A program made the position numbers and the translations under genes. The notes below the pieces were generated by a model, which saw only the letters and a list, made by a program, of their open reading frames with translations, was not told the origin of the DNA and searched no databases. Below are positions 1-8,097 of a stretch of DNA of 64,000 bases, piece after piece. Source of the stretch: Candidatus Poribacteria bacterium (GTDB lineage Bacteria; Poribacteria; WGA-4E; PCPOR2b); NCBI GenBank assembly GCA_022826645.1, contig JAJDUM010000019.1:41332-105331 (forward strand), in the 5' to 3' direction. How positions within the stretch are numbered: position 1 is the first letter of the stretch; each line of letters starts with the position of its first letter.

Positions 1-1
1 T

Positions 2-487
2 TTTGAGGGAGATTGGTTGGGGCTGTTCTGGGCAAGTTATATTCATACCCCCGAAAACAAAACGACCTACTTTCGGGTGCATCGTAACAAAGATCGTCGG
101 TTGGAGTGGATCGCATCTTTGGAAGAAAGCCCACCCGACCCCCGCGTTTTTGCAAGTGAAACAGATCCTCTACTCCCAACCGAACCCGACCCCAACGGAA
201 GACTGTTTCACAATATCCGTCCAACCCGCTACGCTGCTCCAATGTTTTATGGACGCTGGCGTAACATGATGCTGCAGATGATGTTCAAGAACGAAGACAA
301 TCTACGCTTCGCCATTCAGCCAACAGGCGGCGGCTTGAACAACCCAGCGTGGGATTTCGCGTTGGTTATCAGGAATTGCGAGGTGTTAAAGCCGTATCAA
401 TTCAGCGGACGCGTCGCCTTCAAACCCTTCGTCAGCCCTGAAGACTCGTGGGAGGAATACCAACGCTGGGCCGAAACGAACGCGTAA
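2..487 (+). CDS. C-terminal part of an unrecognised protein, cut by the window edge
   Basis: The frame is open from base 2, so the 5' end lies outside the window; the TTG at 17 is not a convincing start. About 161 residues remain. They are rich in aromatic residues and Pro, with a GGG turn and an Asn-Pro-Ala-Trp-Asp stretch near residue 120, and end in an acidic Trp/Glu-rich tail. There is no signal peptide or membrane segment in the visible part. I do not recognise a named domain. It looks like a soluble beta-rich protein, and its role is unknown. Confidence 0.6.
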   Translation, partial: FEGDWLGLFWASYIHTPENKTTYFRVHRNKDRRLEWIASLEESPPDPRVFASETDPLLPTEPDPNGRLFHNIRPTRYAAPMFYGRWRNMMLQMMFKNEDNLRFAIQPTGGGLNNPAWDFALVIRNCEVLKPYQFSGRVAFKPFVSPEDSWEEYQRWAETNA

Positions 488-540
488 AAAATGGTGTCCA
501 CGCAATGACGGTAATCGCCTAAATTATCGCCGCTGTATGA

Positions 541-620
541 CTAGGGTAGATTTTAGAATTACTTGGACATTCCCAATTCACAGCCAACCCCCTAAATCCC
601 CCTTATCAGGGGACCCGAAA
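541..620. repeat. Degenerate end of the TATGGTGAATT element family plus a CCCCCTAAATCCC hairpin
   Basis: Bases 543-572 resemble the left ends of the elements at 23793 and 28188, sharing the ending AATTACTTGGACATT or similar. They are followed by AACCCCCTAAATCCC and a partial complement (TCAGGGGAC). The same block recurs at 23826-23890. No right terminal repeat is visible, so this copy is probably truncated. Confidence 0.5.
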
Positions 621-657
621 AAAACTCAAAACGCTTCAGTGCAAGGAGTTCTTATAC

Positions 658-1332
658 ATGTCTACTAATGGCTCAAACAATCTCCATACCCAATGGGTAA
701 ACCTCATCGCCAACCTGAACGTTATCGCCGACGAATGGGGAAATTCCTTGTTTCAGACAACTGTATCGCGGTTGGAGCGGTTTTGGGACGAACGGGTGAG
801 GAACCAGGAGGACGAGGCATCGGCAGCGTTGCTAGCCGCGTTGGCACAGGCGTTGACGGTCTATTCCACCACCAAATCAGTGACAAAAGCATTCGTCCGC
901 CTACTGCCGGCGGTACTCCGCGTCTCCCAAAGTCCGTTCGGTTTCCTCGCAGAGGTCCGTTATAGCGCGATGAACAAACCCTACCTATACTCACATGCGG
1001 TGACAGACATCTACAAACCCGGTTTCGGATTGTACGATATCGTCACCGATCTCCAGTTTCATAATCTTGACACGTTGAATGGGGCAATCATGACCGGTCG
1101 GCACCCAGTGCTGACGAACGATCCTCCGAATGATCCACGCAGCGGTGGACTGCCTTTCGGTCACGCAGGGCTTGAGGCGTTTCTCGGATTGCCCTTTCTC
1201 GTGGACGACGATCTGGTCGGTGCCACCTCGCTGGGCGATCGTCCGGGCGGCTACTCGCAGCGGGAGGTGGAACTGCTCACGCCTCTATGCGAGATTGGTG
1301 GACTGTTAATCGCCGCTGATCGCAATAGGTAG
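658..1332 (+). CDS. GAF-domain protein
   Basis: This 224-residue soluble protein has an N-terminal helical region (about 1-70) and a C-terminal GAF domain (about 75-220). The GAF call rests on the pattern SPFGFLAEV, then the segment leading to TGRHPVLTNDPP, then GLEAFLGLPF, a GYSQREVELL stretch and a hydrophobic end typical of GAF folds. GAF domains bind small ligands or cyclic nucleotides. No output domain is attached, so it could be a stand-alone sensor. The start is supported by an AAGGAG box 12 bases upstream. Ligand and partner are unknown. Confidence 0.75.
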   Translation: MSTNGSNNLHTQWVNLIANLNVIADEWGNSLFQTTVSRLERFWDERVRNQEDEASAALLAALAQALTVYSTTKSVTKAFVRLLPAVLRVSQSPFGFLAEVRYSAMNKPYLYSHAVTDIYKPGFGLYDIVTDLQFHNLDTLNGAIMTGRHPVLTNDPPNDPRSGGLPFGHAGLEAFLGLPFLVDDDLVGATSLGDRPGGYSQREVELLTPLCEIGGLLIAADRNR

Positions 1333-1363
1333 ACTCTCGGAACGGAGCCATCTTTGCGCGTGT

Positions 1364-1387
1364 GCAGTGGATTTGTCAATCCACTGC
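1364..1387. repeat. Perfect hairpin with GGATTTGTCAATCC core
   Basis: A 10-bp perfect stem (GCAGTGGATT/AATCCACTGC) closes a TGTC loop downstream of the GAF gene. No U-tract follows. The core matches the hairpin at 8059-8090 while the outer stem differs in both arms. Confidence 0.7.
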
Positions 1388-1484
1388 GAGTAGTGAGGAA
1401 CTCGATTTAGTTTTCATTCCCCCGCTTTGCGACGTTTCACATCACTAACAACTTGGGTTAAAATATAAAAAAGGAAAATGACCA

Positions 1485-1832
1485 ATGAAACGTTATTATC
1501 TTGCAGCTGTATTCCTGATAATCATTGGCGGGTTATTTGCCTATATTAGATTCCACCAAGGAAATACGGAGGAGGCAATTTGGATAGGCGTCACTTATCC
1601 TCTACTCGGAGTTCTCGCATTTTGTTATGGAAAATTTCGACCTCGATTCAGCCTCGTGGTAATCGCATTTAACTTAATTCTCTTAGGGTCACAGGCGGCT
1701 TATGCAATTTCGATGGGGGATATAGCGTGGGCAATTTTCCTATTTATCGGGTCAATTTTAATCCCAGTTCTCCACTTCTTCGAGGACGCGCCGCTCGTTA
1801 AAGAAAAAATACGACCTTGGTTAGGTCCATAA
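1485..1832 (+). CDS. Small integral membrane protein, unknown function
   Basis: This 115-residue protein has about four hydrophobic segments (roughly 5-20, 33-48, 56-74 and 78-96) and a short basic C-terminal tail. An AAGGAAAATGACCA segment gives a plausible ribosome site before the ATG. Local sequence is more AT-rich than the neighbouring genes. No named family was recognised. It stands alone between the GAF gene and the terminator at 1979. Confidence 0.6.
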   Translation: MKRYYLAAVFLIIIGGLFAYIRFHQGNTEEAIWIGVTYPLLGVLAFCYGKFRPRFSLVVIAFNLILLGSQAAYAISMGDIAWAIFLFIGSILIPVLHFFEDAPLVKEKIRPWLGP

Positions 1833-1978
1833 ATTAGGATGATCGTGCTGCTGATTATGACCCTTTTTTTCTCTTTAGGAAATGAAACCAGCATCTTTGT
1901 CTGTCCTCCCTTTCTCACTTTCTCGCCCGCTCTCTTCCATTATTCTCCCCAGCAATGATAGGTAACAACTCCCGTTGT

Positions 1979-2015
1979 AAAACCTCCCACGGTTTACAGC
2001 TGTAGGGAGGTTTTT
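1979..2015. terminator. Bidirectional intrinsic terminator
   Basis: AAAACCTCCC at 1979-1988 pairs perfectly with GGGAGGTTTT at 2005-2014, with T or A runs on both sides. It serves the small membrane gene on the plus strand and would also work on the minus strand. Confidence 0.8.
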
Positions 2016-2055
2016 GTTGATCCGCGACCAAGCGTTTGACTCTCTAACAGTTTTG

Positions 2056-2117
2056 TGATAACCTAAGTTACCACTTATAAACTGAGAGGCTACGGCATAC
2101 GGAGTATGCCTGCTACT
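2056..2117 (+). repeat. GGCATAC-type palindromic repeat, copy 1
   Basis: GATAACCTAAGTT is followed by a 7-bp stem GGCATAC, loop GGA, GTATGCC and tail TGCTAC. The same arrangement occurs at 9132-9204. It sits directly before the ribosome site of the isomerase-like gene at 2140. Bases 1833-1978 hold nothing recognisable. Confidence 0.75.
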
Positions 2118-2139
2118 TTGCAGAAAGGAATCATTTCCG

Positions 2140-2946
2140 ATGAAACATATTATGTTCACGAAACACTTAGAAGGTCTAGATGTCGCAGGTATTATGGACG
2201 CCCTAAAATCGGTCGGTGTAGCAGGGGCAGACCTGTGCGTGCGCCCCGGCTATCCGGTCAATCCCGAAAATGCCGACACACAACTGCCGGCAGCTGCCAA
2301 ACAGTTCGCCGATGAAGGACTGTCAATCCCACTCGTAACGACACCTACCAGTTTTCTGGACCCGAAAGACCCCGACGTGCAACGGGTATACGCGGCGTGT
2401 GGGGAGGCAGGCGTTGCCAATCTCAAGGTCGGATATTGGCACTGGTCAAAGGAAGATGGAGGGTATTGGGCGCAGGTCGATCGCATCCGCGAAGCCCTCG
2501 ACGGATTCCAAGCCCTCTCTGCAAAACACGGTGTCCGCACCTGCCTCCACAACCACTCGGGGACTTCGATGGGGTTGAACTCATCCGCTGTGATGAACCT
2601 TGTCAAAGGATTCGATCCGCAGCACGTGGGTGTTTTCGCGGATCCGGGACACCTCTCGATTGTCGGGGAGCCGATCGACATGGCACTCGACATCGTGAAA
2701 GATTACCTCGCGGTGATGTCATTTAAGGATATGATGCGACCACCGGGCGGCGGCACACGGGTGGTCCGAATGGGACACGGTTTCGTCGATTGGGAAACAG
2801 CGGTCAGCACCTTAACGGAGATGAACTTCGATGGTCCCGTCAGCTTCCACAGCGAATATAGCGGGGAGCCGGTGGATACGGTTATTGACCTCGCACGGAT
2901 TGATGTCCGATTTATCAACGACTTACGCCAAAAGATCGGAGAATAA
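2140..2946 (+). CDS. Sugar phosphate isomerase/epimerase-like TIM-barrel protein
   Basis: The 268 residues show the xylose-isomerase-like (AP endonuclease 2) TIM-barrel pattern: a HNHSGT metal-site strand near residue 136, FADPGHLS near 175, a Lys/Asp pair SFKDM near 205 and FHSEYSGEP near 240. The family binds a divalent metal and isomerises sugars or inositol derivatives; the substrate cannot be read here. An AGAAAGGAA box precedes the ATG. The next gene starts 14 bases downstream and belongs to the same superfamily, so the two are probably co-transcribed steps of one catabolic route. Confidence 0.75.
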   Translation: MKHIMFTKHLEGLDVAGIMDALKSVGVAGADLCVRPGYPVNPENADTQLPAAAKQFADEGLSIPLVTTPTSFLDPKDPDVQRVYAACGEAGVANLKVGYWHWSKEDGGYWAQVDRIREALDGFQALSAKHGVRTCLHNHSGTSMGLNSSAVMNLVKGFDPQHVGVFADPGHLSIVGEPIDMALDIVKDYLAVMSFKDMMRPPGGGTRVVRMGHGFVDWETAVSTLTEMNFDGPVSFHSEYSGEPVDTVIDLARIDVRFINDLRQKIGE

Positions 2947-2959
2947 AGGGAGGGAATGG

Positions 2960-3772
2960 ATGAGCCAATTTACACTCGCACTGAATACCAGCACAATTCG
3001 GCCTGCAAGTCTAATGGATAAGATACGGATCGCCGGTGAGACGGGTTACGAAGCGATCGAACTCTGGAACGACGATCTCACCGCTTATGAAGAGGAACAC
3101 GGTTCATTAGCAGATGTGAAACGTGCGCTTGACGACTACGGGCTCCCCGTAGTGACCGTCATTGCTCTGCACGGTTGGTTGGACAGCACCGGCGCAGAAC
3201 ACCAAGAAGCGATCGAAGAGGCGAAGCGGCGTATGGCACAGGCTGCGGCCGTCGGGTCGACCTACAGTGTTGCAAGTCCACCGCGTGGCATCGCTGATCT
3301 ACAACGGGGCGGACAGAATTACCGCGAGCTTCTCGAATTGGGGCGTGAGTTGGGGGTCATGCCGGCGATGGAGTTTCTCGGCTTCGTAGACGGGATCAAT
3401 CAGGTCAAGCATGCTTGGGAAGTTATGGAGGTTGCCGACCACCCTGACAGTACGATCGTTCTGGATCCATTCCACATCTACCGCGGCGGCGGTGAAACCG
3501 ATGACATGCGCGGGATCTCTGCGGACAAGATTGCGGTGTTCCACTTCAACGATGCACTAGCCTCACCGCCACGTGCCGAGCAGACCGACGCAGATCGTGT
3601 TTACCCCGGCGACGGCATCCTTGATCTAAAAGAGATGATCGCGGTTTTAAAAGAAGCGGACTATCAGGGCGTGATTTCGCTCGAACTGTTCAATCCCAGT
3701 TATTGGGAAGAAGATCCGAGGGAAGTTGCACACATCGGGTTGGAAAAGATGAAGGCAGCTATCGGAGACTGA
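2960..3772 (+). CDS. Sugar phosphate isomerase/epimerase-like TIM-barrel protein
   Basis: This is a 270-residue TIM barrel of the xylose-isomerase-like superfamily. Visible signatures are GYEAIELWNDD (strand 2, residues about 24-34), MEFLGF, VLDPFHIYRGGG (metal-binding strand), FHFNDA and VISLELFNPSYW at the C-terminus, typical of hydroxypyruvate-isomerase/IolE-like members. The start at 2960 was chosen because AAAGGGAGGG lies 7-15 bases upstream. An earlier in-frame ATG would overlap the upstream gene by over 100 bases. The substrate is unknown. Confidence 0.8.
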   Translation: MSQFTLALNTSTIRPASLMDKIRIAGETGYEAIELWNDDLTAYEEEHGSLADVKRALDDYGLPVVTVIALHGWLDSTGAEHQEAIEEAKRRMAQAAAVGSTYSVASPPRGIADLQRGGQNYRELLELGRELGVMPAMEFLGFVDGINQVKHAWEVMEVADHPDSTIVLDPFHIYRGGGETDDMRGISADKIAVFHFNDALASPPRAEQTDADRVYPGDGILDLKEMIAVLKEADYQGVISLELFNPSYWEEDPREVAHIGLEKMKAAIGD

Positions 3773-3807
3773 TCCTATAATCGAACTATTCTCGATTATT
3801 GTCAGCC

Positions 3808-4020
3808 TCACTTGATTTGTGCATAAGGATATACGTCAATGATGCATTCGTGTATATAACGCCCCTTCGATTCCGCTGCCATCAGTTCTTTATACTCCTC
3901 TGGAGGCACGTCATGGTACCGATATACCCCGCCGCTATTAAAGACAACTTCAAGTGTGCGGTTCTTGGAGTCGTAACCCACAGCGTAGAGCATACTGGAT
4001 TCAACGGTGATTAATTGCAT
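3808..4020 (-). CDS. KTSC-domain small protein
   Basis: The 70 residues fit the KTSC domain, a small fold named for its usual Lys-Thr-Ser-Cys stretch. Seen are the VESSMLYAVGYD start, a LEVVFNSGGVYRYHDVP core (aromatic YRYxxVP motif) and a Glu/Lys helix with SKGRYIHE. The family is often found near or fused to nucleic-acid enzymes, but its function is unsettled. A GAGGAGGAG box lies just upstream on the minus strand. It is convergent with the isomerase pair. Confidence 0.75.
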   Translation of the reverse strand: MQLITVESSMLYAVGYDSKNRTLEVVFNSGGVYRYHDVPPEEYKELMAAESKGRYIHECIIDVYPYAQIK

Positions 4021-4061
4021 CAGACTCTCCTCCTCTAAAATAAACAGGAAAAATAGATATA

Positions 4062-4382
4062 TAGGACTTACGCACTTGAACGTTCAAAGCCTCCGTTGTG
4101 AGAATCTCCAATTTGTAGTAGGGCGATTCATCGCCGCAGGACACCACTTCCAACGCTCGATGAACCCCCGAGGCTCATGTTAAAAGAAAGTGTAGAACAC
4201 CAATAGAAACCGAAAAACTTTGAATCCTATTCCGTCTGTGGGAGAGGCCTCCTTGCCCCGATGAGCGGGTTACTGTCGGGCAACTACAGTAAAAACGCCT
4301 GATGAATCAGGCAACTACAAACAGCGATAAGAACGCGCAATAAATTGCGCTACTACAAACTGAACTGCGTAACTCCTAATAT
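4062..4382. repeat. TIR-bounded composite repeat element, copy 1
   Basis: The element runs from TAGGACTTACGCACTTGAA to the inverted TGAACTGCGTAACTCCTA. Inside are hairpin units with different stems but a shared AT-RA-AT core and an ACTAC tail: 4122-4135 (inverted), 4298-4318 and 4335-4356. An inverted relative with the same ends lies at 28229-28435 and a truncated one at 8798. No ORF inside looks real. Confidence 0.75.
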
Positions 4383-4470
4383 AGTGAAACCCAAGTTCAG
4401 TAGGTCGATTTTCTAATACCTCATCAGGGAGTCACGAGACAATTGTATCATTTTTCCACCGGATAGATGA

Positions 4471-4512
4471 AAAAAAAGCGGTATCCGCCCGAAAAAAGGC
4501 GTGATACCGCTT
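4471..4512 (-). terminator. Intrinsic terminator of the A/B operon
   Basis: Read on the minus strand, AAGCGGTATC (plus an inner CGCC/GGCG helix around a T-run loop) pairs perfectly with GATACCGCTT and is followed by seven or more U. It lies 24 bases after the stop of the last operon gene. Confidence 0.9.
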
Positions 4513-4535
4513 GTTGTGTAGATGAAAGATGGTCT

Positions 4536-4841
4536 CTATGGGGCATCAGATCCAGTGCCGACGGAGGCTTTGCTTTCGCGTTCTCGCGCTGCCTGTTGTT
4601 CCATCGCCTTTTTGAGACGTTTCAGATTCTCTTCACATGGTGAACACTCCGCCTCTGTTTCCAACCCAACCCGTCCCGATTTATGCAGATTCATCGGCAT
4701 CCTCGACAAGTCGGGATCGGGATCCTCGGAACGGGATTGGGGAGAGGGCACACCGGGAAAATTGTCTGTTGCATACGCTATGAACAATCCCACAATGACC
4801 AAGAAACAAAACACCACCCACGTTATCATAAACACTTTCAT
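4536..4841 (-). CDS. Small membrane-anchored protein B2 with ECSPCEENL motif; carries a repeat-derived insert
   Basis: This 101-residue protein has an N-terminal membrane segment (about 4-24), a linker, a CSPCEENL motif (CxxC type) near residue 66 and a charged C-terminal helix. It is a paralogue of B1 at 6619-6861; N-terminus and CSPCEENL helix align closely. B2 has about 20 extra residues between the Pro-rich GVPSP and the CSPC motif, and their DNA matches the dispersed repeat with core ATCCTCGGAACGGGA. Its ATG overlaps the stop of A2 (ATGA), with the same AGGAGGTTTCCCA ribosome site as B1. Function unknown; probably an A2 partner in the membrane. Confidence 0.7.
   Translation of the reverse strand: MKVFMITWVVFCFLVIVGLFIAYATDNFPGVPSPQSRSEDPDPDLSRMPMNLHKSGRVGLETEAECSPCEENLKRLKKAMEQQAARERESKASVGTGSDAP
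4690..4755. repeat. Hairpin repeat inserted in frame inside the B2 gene
   Basis: The segment contains TCGACAAGTCGGGA followed by ATCCTCGGAACGGGA. The latter also occurs at 49509-49523, with a close relative at 55680. The paralogue B1 lacks the corresponding residues, so this is an insertion in B2; limits are approximate. Confidence 0.65.
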
Positions 4842-5992
4842 TGGGAAACCTCCTGTCTATTGTGGTCCCGCGCCTTTTCAACCTGCTTGGCTATCTCTGG
4901 GTCGCTTTCTCTGAGACGGCGGAGCCCCTCTTCGGGTCCATACCGCTCCAACGTGGACATCGCCCGATCAAATCGCTCTGATGAAAACTGTTCTTTGAGC
5001 GAGGCTTCAAGTCCTTCTACGGTAGAAAAATTTGTCGGTGTTTGGGGCGCGTCGGTCAATCCCTGTGCCGGTGTCGCTGCGGCATCGGCTTCAGGTTTGG
5101 GAATTGCAGAGCGGTCTAAAGCATCAGTCGCCGGCGGGGATATACTTGGACTTTCCCCTGTCGTTGCGTCAGAAGATACCGATGGACTTTCCATGACAAC
5201 CGACATGTCCCATGAAGGGGTGGAAGCATTTAGCGCAGCCCTCTGCGTTTGTTCTGCAGCTTGGACAATACTCGCCGCGTTTTGCTGGATGTCAGTCATC
5301 CAGATAACTGCGGGGTTGTTTTCCATGCCTTCGTGCACTCGGAATGCCTCCCCCCAGTCATCACCGAACCGCTCCAAGTACCATCGAAAACCACTTCCCT
5401 CGGCGTCATTCAATACGCTTAATACTTTGGTACGCAGATTACTGGCTGCTTCGGGATCTGTCATATCTACAGGCTCTTGGGCGAGAAACGATTTTGCGAT
5501 TCTTAGGCGCGCTATCGGCTCATAATCCTCTAAATTCATAAAAGGCGGATGCTCTGTGAAGAACCCAGGATTCCCCCGAGTCACTGGGACCCCTTTCGAT
5601 TCCAATAAGTCCTTCCATTCATGGATGCTAGGAGAGCTTGGAAGATCAGCGTACTCCGGCGAATCCATCACTTCAAGCACTTTTTGGAAATGTGGGTTTG
5701 CAAGTTGTTCCTCGCTCAAGTGGGACCTAAACATCTTTCTGCTTTGCCGTGTGATTATTTCCCTTCGAGTTGCAGGTTCTTCACGATCATGTGAATCATG
5801 TGAAGGTGGAGCAATTTTTGAGGTTTCGCTGTTGGTAGCTTTGCTGGCATTTGAGAGAGACTGCTGGCTTGGGGTCTGAATCTCCGTCCCCTTATACTCG
5901 CGCAGAAAAAACCATACTGACACACAAATGGCCACCCCTATCAATAGTACGGTGGCAACAACCATCACTGTCTTTGGTTCCTTGGTTTTCAT
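4838..5992 (-). CDS. Membrane-anchored protein A2, unknown family
   Basis: This 384-residue protein has one N-terminal membrane segment (about 8-29). A Ser/Thr/Asn-rich linker, an alpha-helical middle (with LSEEQLANPHFQKVLEVM near 92 and DPEAASNLR near 180) and a conserved C-terminal helix pair follow, the latter with FSSERFDRAMSTLERYGPEE and RESDPEIAKQ. It is a paralogue of A1 (6858-8021), most similar at the N-terminus, in the TDIQQNA segment and at the C-terminus. The topology suggests a periplasmic or external domain. An AGGAG box precedes the start. No named family was recognised. Confidence 0.7.
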   Translation of the reverse strand: MKTKEPKTVMVVATVLLIGVAICVSVWFFLREYKGTEIQTPSQQSLSNASKATNSETSKIAPPSHDSHDREEPATRREIITRQSRKMFRSHLSEEQLANPHFQKVLEVMDSPEYADLPSSPSIHEWKDLLESKGVPVTRGNPGFFTEHPPFMNLEDYEPIARLRIAKSFLAQEPVDMTDPEAASNLRTKVLSVLNDAEGSGFRWYLERFGDDWGEAFRVHEGMENNPAVIWMTDIQQNAASIVQAAEQTQRAALNASTPSWDMSVVMESPSVSSDATTGESPSISPPATDALDRSAIPKPEADAAATPAQGLTDAPQTPTNFSTVEGLEASLKEQFSSERFDRAMSTLERYGPEEGLRRLRESDPEIAKQVEKARDHNRQEVSQ

Positions 5993-6185
5993 TAGTTAGC
6001 ACTCCTACTATGAATTTCGGAAGATCTAAATCAGAAGGGTAACGGTCTGAAGGGAAGCAAGTGTAGGATTGACTCTGGGTTGGGAGTTGGAACAGAAACA
6101 AATGGTGAAAAGATAGCCCCGTCCCCCATCCCAACTAGCATTATCACCGCGCCCAATGCAGCGTAGAAATACTTCTATCTGTGAT

Positions 6186-6605
6186 TCATTTGCCATCATC
6201 CTGAAGCATCATCCGAACACGCTTCTTTTCGAGTGTTTTGAGTTTAGCAATTTGTGCTTCGGTCAACACTACTTGCAATTCTGCCATGAACTCATCGCGA
6301 ATCTCTTTCATCAATCGATACAAGTTTGCAGAGGCCCCAGGTTCTCTGTCCTTAACGGTGTTCCCAAGATTATCACGGTATTTCTGATAAACGGGACGGG
6401 CTTTGATGAGCGTGTCGTCGTCAACCTTGAGGGTAAATGTGAGGTCTACCCACGATTTATCCGCAAATGAAACTAGACTCGCCCCAAGCCCCACACGCTG
6501 ATCACCTCGATCAGGAGACTGAGCTTGGGTCACTTGGTTTATCAGGATGATGGTCATTGCTATCATTGCGAGAATAGCAGCCAAAACGAAACATCTGCTT
6601 TTCAT
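6186..6605 (-). CDS. Spy/CpxP-like periplasmic protein (LTxxQ type)
   Basis: The 139 residues begin with a signal peptide or anchor (about 5-27, ending before QAQSPD). A helical domain with LIKARPVYQKYRDNL and LTEAQIAKLKTLEKKR near the C-terminus follows. The LTEAQ-helix arrangement is that of Spy/CpxP-like periplasmic chaperones and heavy-metal resistance relatives, which act as helical cradles or stress sensors. An AAAGGAG box lies before the ATG. It sits between the two A-B pairs and is probably co-transcribed with them. Family assignment is moderate, since similarity rests on a short motif. Confidence 0.6.
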   Translation of the reverse strand: MKSRCFVLAAILAMIAMTIILINQVTQAQSPDRGDQRVGLGASLVSFADKSWVDLTFTLKVDDDTLIKARPVYQKYRDNLGNTVKDREPGASANLYRLMKEIRDEFMAELQVVLTEAQIAKLKTLEKKRVRMMLQDDGK

Positions 6606-6618
6606 AGTAAATTCTCCT

Positions 6619-6861
6619 TTATGGTGTTAAGACCCCGGTAGATCCCTGACTTGTCGTTTGTTGTTCAAGTACTTTTCTGAGTCGTGCCAGATTCTCTTCA
6701 CATGGCGAACACTCCTCCGCTCCATTCCGAGAGTCTTTGACTGGCAGCCCAACTTTTTTGGGAGTAGGTACACCGGGCAACTGCTCTGTTGCATAGGTTA
6801 TAAACAGTCCCATAATTACCAATAGACAAAATAATCCCCACGCTATCAGGAATACTTTCAT
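6619..6861 (-). CDS. Small membrane-anchored protein B1 with ECSPCEENL motif
   Basis: This 80-residue protein has a membrane segment at about 4-24, a short Pro-rich linker, an ECSPCEENLARLRK segment near residue 50 and a polar tail. It is the sister of B2 but lacks B2's inserted 20 residues, so it probably shows the ancestral length. Start and upstream gene overlap as ATGA, implying translational coupling with A1. The two Cys in CSPC could form a disulphide or bind metal; nothing in the sequence decides this. Confidence 0.7.
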   Translation of the reverse strand: MKVFLIAWGLFCLLVIMGLFITYATEQLPGVPTPKKVGLPVKDSRNGAEECSPCEENLARLRKVLEQQTTSQGSTGVLTP

Positions 6862-8021
6862 TGGGAAACCTCCTCTCCTCGCCGTGAGTTTTCAATTTGT
6901 TTAGCAACCTCTGGATCGGTTTCTCTGAGACGCCGGAGTCCTTCTTCGGGGCCGTATTGTTCTAAAGTGTCCATCGTACGCTCGAAACGCTCGGATGAAA
7001 ACTGTGCTTTCAGGGCTGTTTCCATATTGCTTTGAATCTCGCCTGTTGTATCAGGGCTTTTATCGGTGAACATATTCGGTGGTTGACGTGTCAACGACTT
7101 TTCGATTTCTGCCATAATCTCTGCATCGGTCATTGTGGCGCGTTGAGTTGTATCCAGTACAGTAGATTCTTCCTTCTCACTATTATCAATGAAGGGATTT
7201 TCTACGACAGACGATAAATCCCACGACTGTGCGGATTCCTGTGTGCCGGGGGTAGCAGCGCCCGTTGTTTCTGCGTTAGCGACGATACGGACCGCGTTCT
7301 GCTGAACGTCGGTCATCCATACAAAAGCAGGGCTGTCATTGGGAGCGTCCGGACGAAAGGCTGCGTCGTGGTCCTCACCGAATGTTTCCATAATCCATGC
7401 CGCAGCAGCCATATCTGTTTGAGTCAATTCCTTACCCAATTCGAGGAACACACTACTACGCTGGTCAGCTGCTGCCATTGGGTCTGTCAGATCTACCGGT
7501 TCAGCAGCGATGAATAATTCTGCGAATTTTCGACGCACCACCGGCTCGTAATCTGCCAACTCCATGTTGGGAACGAATTTACGGAAGATCCCAGGGTACC
7601 CTCGAACTACCTCAACCCCTTGTGATTCCAGAAAGTCATTCCACTCCCGTACAGTGAAATCATTTTCCATCAGAGCAAAGTACTCCGGCGAGTTCATTGC
7701 CTCAAGCATTTTTTGCGCGAATGGGGTTGCAAGTTGCTCTTCGCTCAAGCTAGACATAAACATACTGCTGGCTTGTCGTGTAACTCTTTCCTTTTTGGTC
7801 TGGGGCTCTTCATTGGAATTTCCGGCGGATTTTTGAGACAGTTGCAGAGTCGTTTTATTGTCAGTAGCTATCTCATGATTGAAACGGGTTGGGCGGCCTT
7901 GGCTTTGCAACTCTATAGCCTTATGCTCACGAAGAAGAAACCACACCGATACACAAACGGCTATCCCTATCAACATCGCGACGCCAACAACCATCACTTT
8001 TCTGATCAACTCGATTTTCAT
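6858..8021 (-). CDS. Membrane-anchored protein A1, unknown family
   Basis: This 387-residue protein shares A2's architecture: membrane segment (about 7-29), polar linker, helical middle with LSEEQLATPFAQKMLEAM, DLTDPMAAADQR, VWMTDVQQNAVRIV, and the conserved end FSSERFERTMDTLEQYGPEE. The aligned N-terminal, TDxQQNA and C-terminal blocks show it arose with A2 by duplication; the Ser/Thr/Glu-rich stretch before the C-terminal block varies most. AGGAG precedes the start. A 14-bp hairpin lies 38 bases upstream. Function unknown. Confidence 0.7.
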   Translation of the reverse strand: MKIELIRKVMVVGVAMLIGIAVCVSVWFLLREHKAIELQSQGRPTRFNHEIATDNKTTLQLSQKSAGNSNEEPQTKKERVTRQASSMFMSSLSEEQLATPFAQKMLEAMNSPEYFALMENDFTVREWNDFLESQGVEVVRGYPGIFRKFVPNMELADYEPVVRRKFAELFIAAEPVDLTDPMAAADQRSSVFLELGKELTQTDMAAAAWIMETFGEDHDAAFRPDAPNDSPAFVWMTDVQQNAVRIVANAETTGAATPGTQESAQSWDLSSVVENPFIDNSEKEESTVLDTTQRATMTDAEIMAEIEKSLTRQPPNMFTDKSPDTTGEIQSNMETALKAQFSSERFERTMDTLEQYGPEEGLRRLRETDPEVAKQIENSRRGEEVSQ

Positions 8022-8058
8022 GGACTTGGCTCTCCTGAAGTATGGTAATAATAGCTAT

Positions 8059-8090
8059 GCTTGGTGTGGATTTGATAATCCACACCAAGC
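8059..8090. repeat. Perfect 14-bp hairpin with GGATTTGATAATCC core
   Basis: GCTTGGTGTGGATT and its exact complement flank a TGAT loop, between the Cys-rich peptide gene and A1. The core equals that of the hairpin at 1364-1387 while the outer stem is different but fully paired. No U-tract follows, so it may be a repeat, a processing site or a partial terminator within the operon. Confidence 0.75.
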
Positions 8091-8097
8091 AACAGGT

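Noticed and set aside
2831..2959. Earlier in-frame start for the second isomerase-like gene
   Set aside because: It would overlap the upstream gene by 116 bases and add residues unlike the family, while a strong ribosome site stands before 2960.
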